Notes under the pieces: model-generated
The model's database searches: none
Seen by the model: only the letters and a program-made list of their open reading frames with translations
Told to the model about the DNA's origin: nothing
Assembly (NCBI GenBank): GCA_016177775.1
Contig: JACOUQ010000032.1
Span: 82,791-146,790 of the forward strand
DNA: 64,000 bases
Direction of reading: 5' to 3'
Origin: Geobacter sp.
Lineage (GTDB): Bacteria > Desulfobacterota > Desulfuromonadia > Geobacterales > Geobacteraceae
Made by a program: the position numbers and the translations under genes
Shown: positions 62,749-64,000 of the stretch, piece after piece
Position numbering within the stretch: the stretch's first letter is position 1
How the letters are laid out: each line of letters starts with the position of its first letter

Positions 62749-62980
62749 CATTTTCACTGCCTATTTTGAAAGATTCCCGTTTTTTGTTTAGCCGTAATTT
62801 AATCTCAGTTTTGTCGTCAAAGTGAGCATTCATGCAAGGTTCAAAGTCGATGGAAATAATATCAGCTTCATATTCAATTCCGGTTAAGTCGCAAATTGCT
62901 TTTTTAATTGCAGCTTCGATGGCTTTACTGCCGTGTTCTTTAAGGTGTCTCTTTAGAATTTCATCAAATGAGTCGGTCAT
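62744..62980 (-). CDS. Cassette ORF, unrecognised 78-residue protein
   Basis: The product is MTDSFDEILKRHLKEHG..., acidic and helical in the first half with a strand-rich end (DIISIDFEPCMNAHFDD, EIKLRLNKK). AAGGA is upstream of the ATG. Its TAA stop lies in the GCCTAAC of attC-like site A, the usual position for a gene-cassette stop. I recognise no family. Confidence 0.55.
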   Translation of the reverse strand: MTDSFDEILKRHLKEHGSKAIEAAIKKAICDLTGIEYEADIISIDFEPCMNAHFDDKTEIKLRLNKKRESFKIGSENA

Positions 62981-63006
62981 AAATAATTCCTTTTTGGGGG
63001 TGGATT

Positions 63007-63222
63007 ATGCAAGCAACAGACGCAAAACAATTCGCTGAAGTCATGCAGTATTTATTTTTGAATTTTCCTGATCGTGAAATATCTCCTGATTTGGTGCGGT
63101 CATATTTCCATGATCTTTCCGAGTACGATATTTCCGATATTGAGAAGGCGGCAAGAGACTATGTGAAGTCCGGGGAAAGATACCCTTTTGTTTCGGATTT
63201 TATCAATCTTTTGTCTGCCTAA
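63007..63222 (+). CDS. Cassette ORF on the opposite strand, 71 residues
   Basis: The start has GGTGG upstream. MQATDAKQFAEVMQYLFLNF, then DLVRSYFHDLSEYD and YVKSGERYPFVSDFINLL. The last part recalls phage replication loader (G39P-like) N-terminal domains, but weakly. Its TAA is in GCCTAAC of site B. It diverges from the 78-residue ORF with 26 bases between. Confidence 0.45.
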   Translation: MQATDAKQFAEVMQYLFLNFPDREISPDLVRSYFHDLSEYDISDIEKAARDYVKSGERYPFVSDFINLLSA

Positions 63223-63278
63223 CGGTGTTGCTGCTGAGCCGCGAGTGTTAACGAGACGGCTCCAGCGGCGTGTTGGCT
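63217..63278 (-). other. attC-like recombination site B
   Basis: GCCTAAC (63217-63223) and GTGTTGGC frame a hairpin GCTGCT-GAGCCG paired with CGGCTC-CAGCGGC, with one extrahelical base (63263) on the same arm as in site A. On the minus strand the last box is GTTAGGC, the integron consensus. Confidence 0.62.
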
Positions 63279-63847
63279 TCTTTTTGTGCCACCTTTCCCT
63301 TCTTTCTTTTCTTGTTCTGTCTGGCTTCAAATACTCTCTCGGCTTTGGCCAGTTTTTTTGCTGCTGAAGCAACCTTCGAAATCTGGTCCTTGATGTGAGG
63401 TGGAGCCTCGTAGCTTGGATTGTCCTTGGGCAGTAACGATTTTTCCCGCCAGTCCTTTAAAAACTCATAATCACTCTCATCACCAGAAATCCAGAAGCAG
63501 TAATCTTTATTCTCCGATGCTTTTATAATTGATCGCAACGACTCTACCCACTGATCGAAGTAAACATAAGGGTCTTCGTCTGGAGCTAACTCCTGTCGCC
63601 TACAAATCACCTTGTCTTCATGAGTTAACAGCTTTGCTAATAGATTCATCGAGTGTGCGAGGATCGTCCGTGCGTCATCACTTCGCAGCCTCCCGCCACA
63701 AATCGTGAATCTCCAAAACCAGAGATCTTCTTCGTCGTCGTACTCAGGGTGATGATCGTATTTGGTGGCAACATCAAGCGTCAGAGAATGGGCTGGAAGG
63801 AGCACATCTTCAAAATATGTTTTGTTTGTCGGTGGGCAGTTTTCCAT
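63248..63847 (-). CDS. Cassette ORF, unrecognised 199-residue protein
   Basis: The start (GAGGAAATAA before ATG 63847) lies 17 bases after the core of site C and the stop lies in the loop of site B, so one gene fills the cassette. It is rich in charged residues: EYDDEEDLWFWRFTICGGR, a central WVESLRSIIKASENKDYCFW, and a basic tail KNKKRKKGKVAQKEAN. No family is recognised; no signal peptide or membrane helix. Confidence 0.6.
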   Translation of the reverse strand: MENCPPTNKTYFEDVLLPAHSLTLDVATKYDHHPEYDDEEDLWFWRFTICGGRLRSDDARTILAHSMNLLAKLLTHEDKVICRRQELAPDEDPYVYFDQWVESLRSIIKASENKDYCFWISGDESDYEFLKDWREKSLLPKDNPSYEAPPHIKDQISKVASAAKKLAKAERVFEARQNKKRKKGKVAQKEANTPLEPSR

Positions 63848-63858
63848 TTATTTCCTCA

Positions 63859-63940
63859 AGCTAACAAGTTAAGAGTTTATGCGGTGCGCAGCGAAGCGGA
63901 GCCACCGCATAAAGTCCAGTTGAACTCAGCCGTCGTTGCC
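63859..63940 (-). other. attC-like recombination site C
   Basis: An 11-base perfect stem TTTATGCGGTG/CACCGCATAAA (63876-63886 and 63903-63913) with a 16-base loop. AGCTAAC (63859-63865) and GTTGCC (63935-63940) lie at the outside, weaker matches to the consensus. It begins the cassette of the 199-residue ORF. Confidence 0.42.
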
Positions 63941-64000
63941 TTCTTATCCGCTGCCTGGTTGGAGTTTTATCCGGGACTTCGGGGTTTGTTGCGGGGATAG

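Noticed and set aside
63653..64000. Plus-strand frame over the window's end
   Set aside because: It is antisense to the 199-residue ORF and runs through the attC-like hairpin.

Overview
The window looks like a stretch of chromosome from a Geobacteraceae bacterium (Geobacter/Geotalea type). The reasons are the GC-rich coding, many c-type cytochromes, an alternative complex III operon, futalosine-pathway menaquinone genes, a delta-proteobacterial type II secretion operon that includes gspN, and a complete hyp set for hydrogenase maturation. This assignment is inferred from gene content; no search was run.

Layout. 1-2.2 kb: the end of an NCS2-like permease, a probable permease remnant and a monoheme cytochrome with a surface-type domain. 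2.5-9.8 kb: a Ste24-like membrane protease converging on the alternative complex III operon actA-B1-B2-C-D-E. 9.9-11.0 kb: a methyltransferase-like membrane protein and a BrnT/BrnA toxin-antitoxin pair with a visible operator. 11.0-25.2 kb: one long minus-strand operon, a tiny lipoprotein, an unknown secreted protein, a TonB-like protein, then gspC-D-E-F-G-H-I-J-K-L-M-N. 25.4-27.7 kb: mqnB, mqnD and an RlpA-like protein. 27.7-34.6 kb: a TPR protein, hsp20-lon-thiL and cheR. 34.6-40.7 kb: hypA-B-F-C-D-E. 40.9-46.5 kb: a sensor kinase and NtrC-type regulator, and glucan phosphorylase. 46.5-49.3 kb: two related hexaheme cytochromes with a small partner, then a YnbE/YdbL-like lipoprotein. 49.3-60.4 kb: an AsmA-like giant, HU, PBP1A, a diheme lipoprotein joined to pyruvate kinase, an ene-reductase, a mini zinc-ribbon protein and a flavodiiron protein.

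The right end (60.5-64 kb) is accessory DNA. A REP-associated tyrosine transposase (RAYT) element abuts and truncates a group II intron. The intron's 5' end lies exactly in the core of an attC-like integron recombination site. Two further attC-like hairpins follow, separating small unrecognised genes whose stop codons fall inside the sites. This reads as part of a chromosomal integron cassette array and is the most novel part of the window.

Across the rest of the window there are seven REP/REPIN-type palindromes that start with GTAG and end with CTAC, mostly inside operons. At three of them the TAG of GTAG is the stop codon of the upstream gene. Short heptamer tandem repeats sit at several gene boundaries. 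The core genes together describe an anaerobic, menaquinone-based, cytochrome-rich respiration (Act complex, multiheme cytochromes, mqn, hyp) with a protein-export machine that may serve secreted redox proteins.
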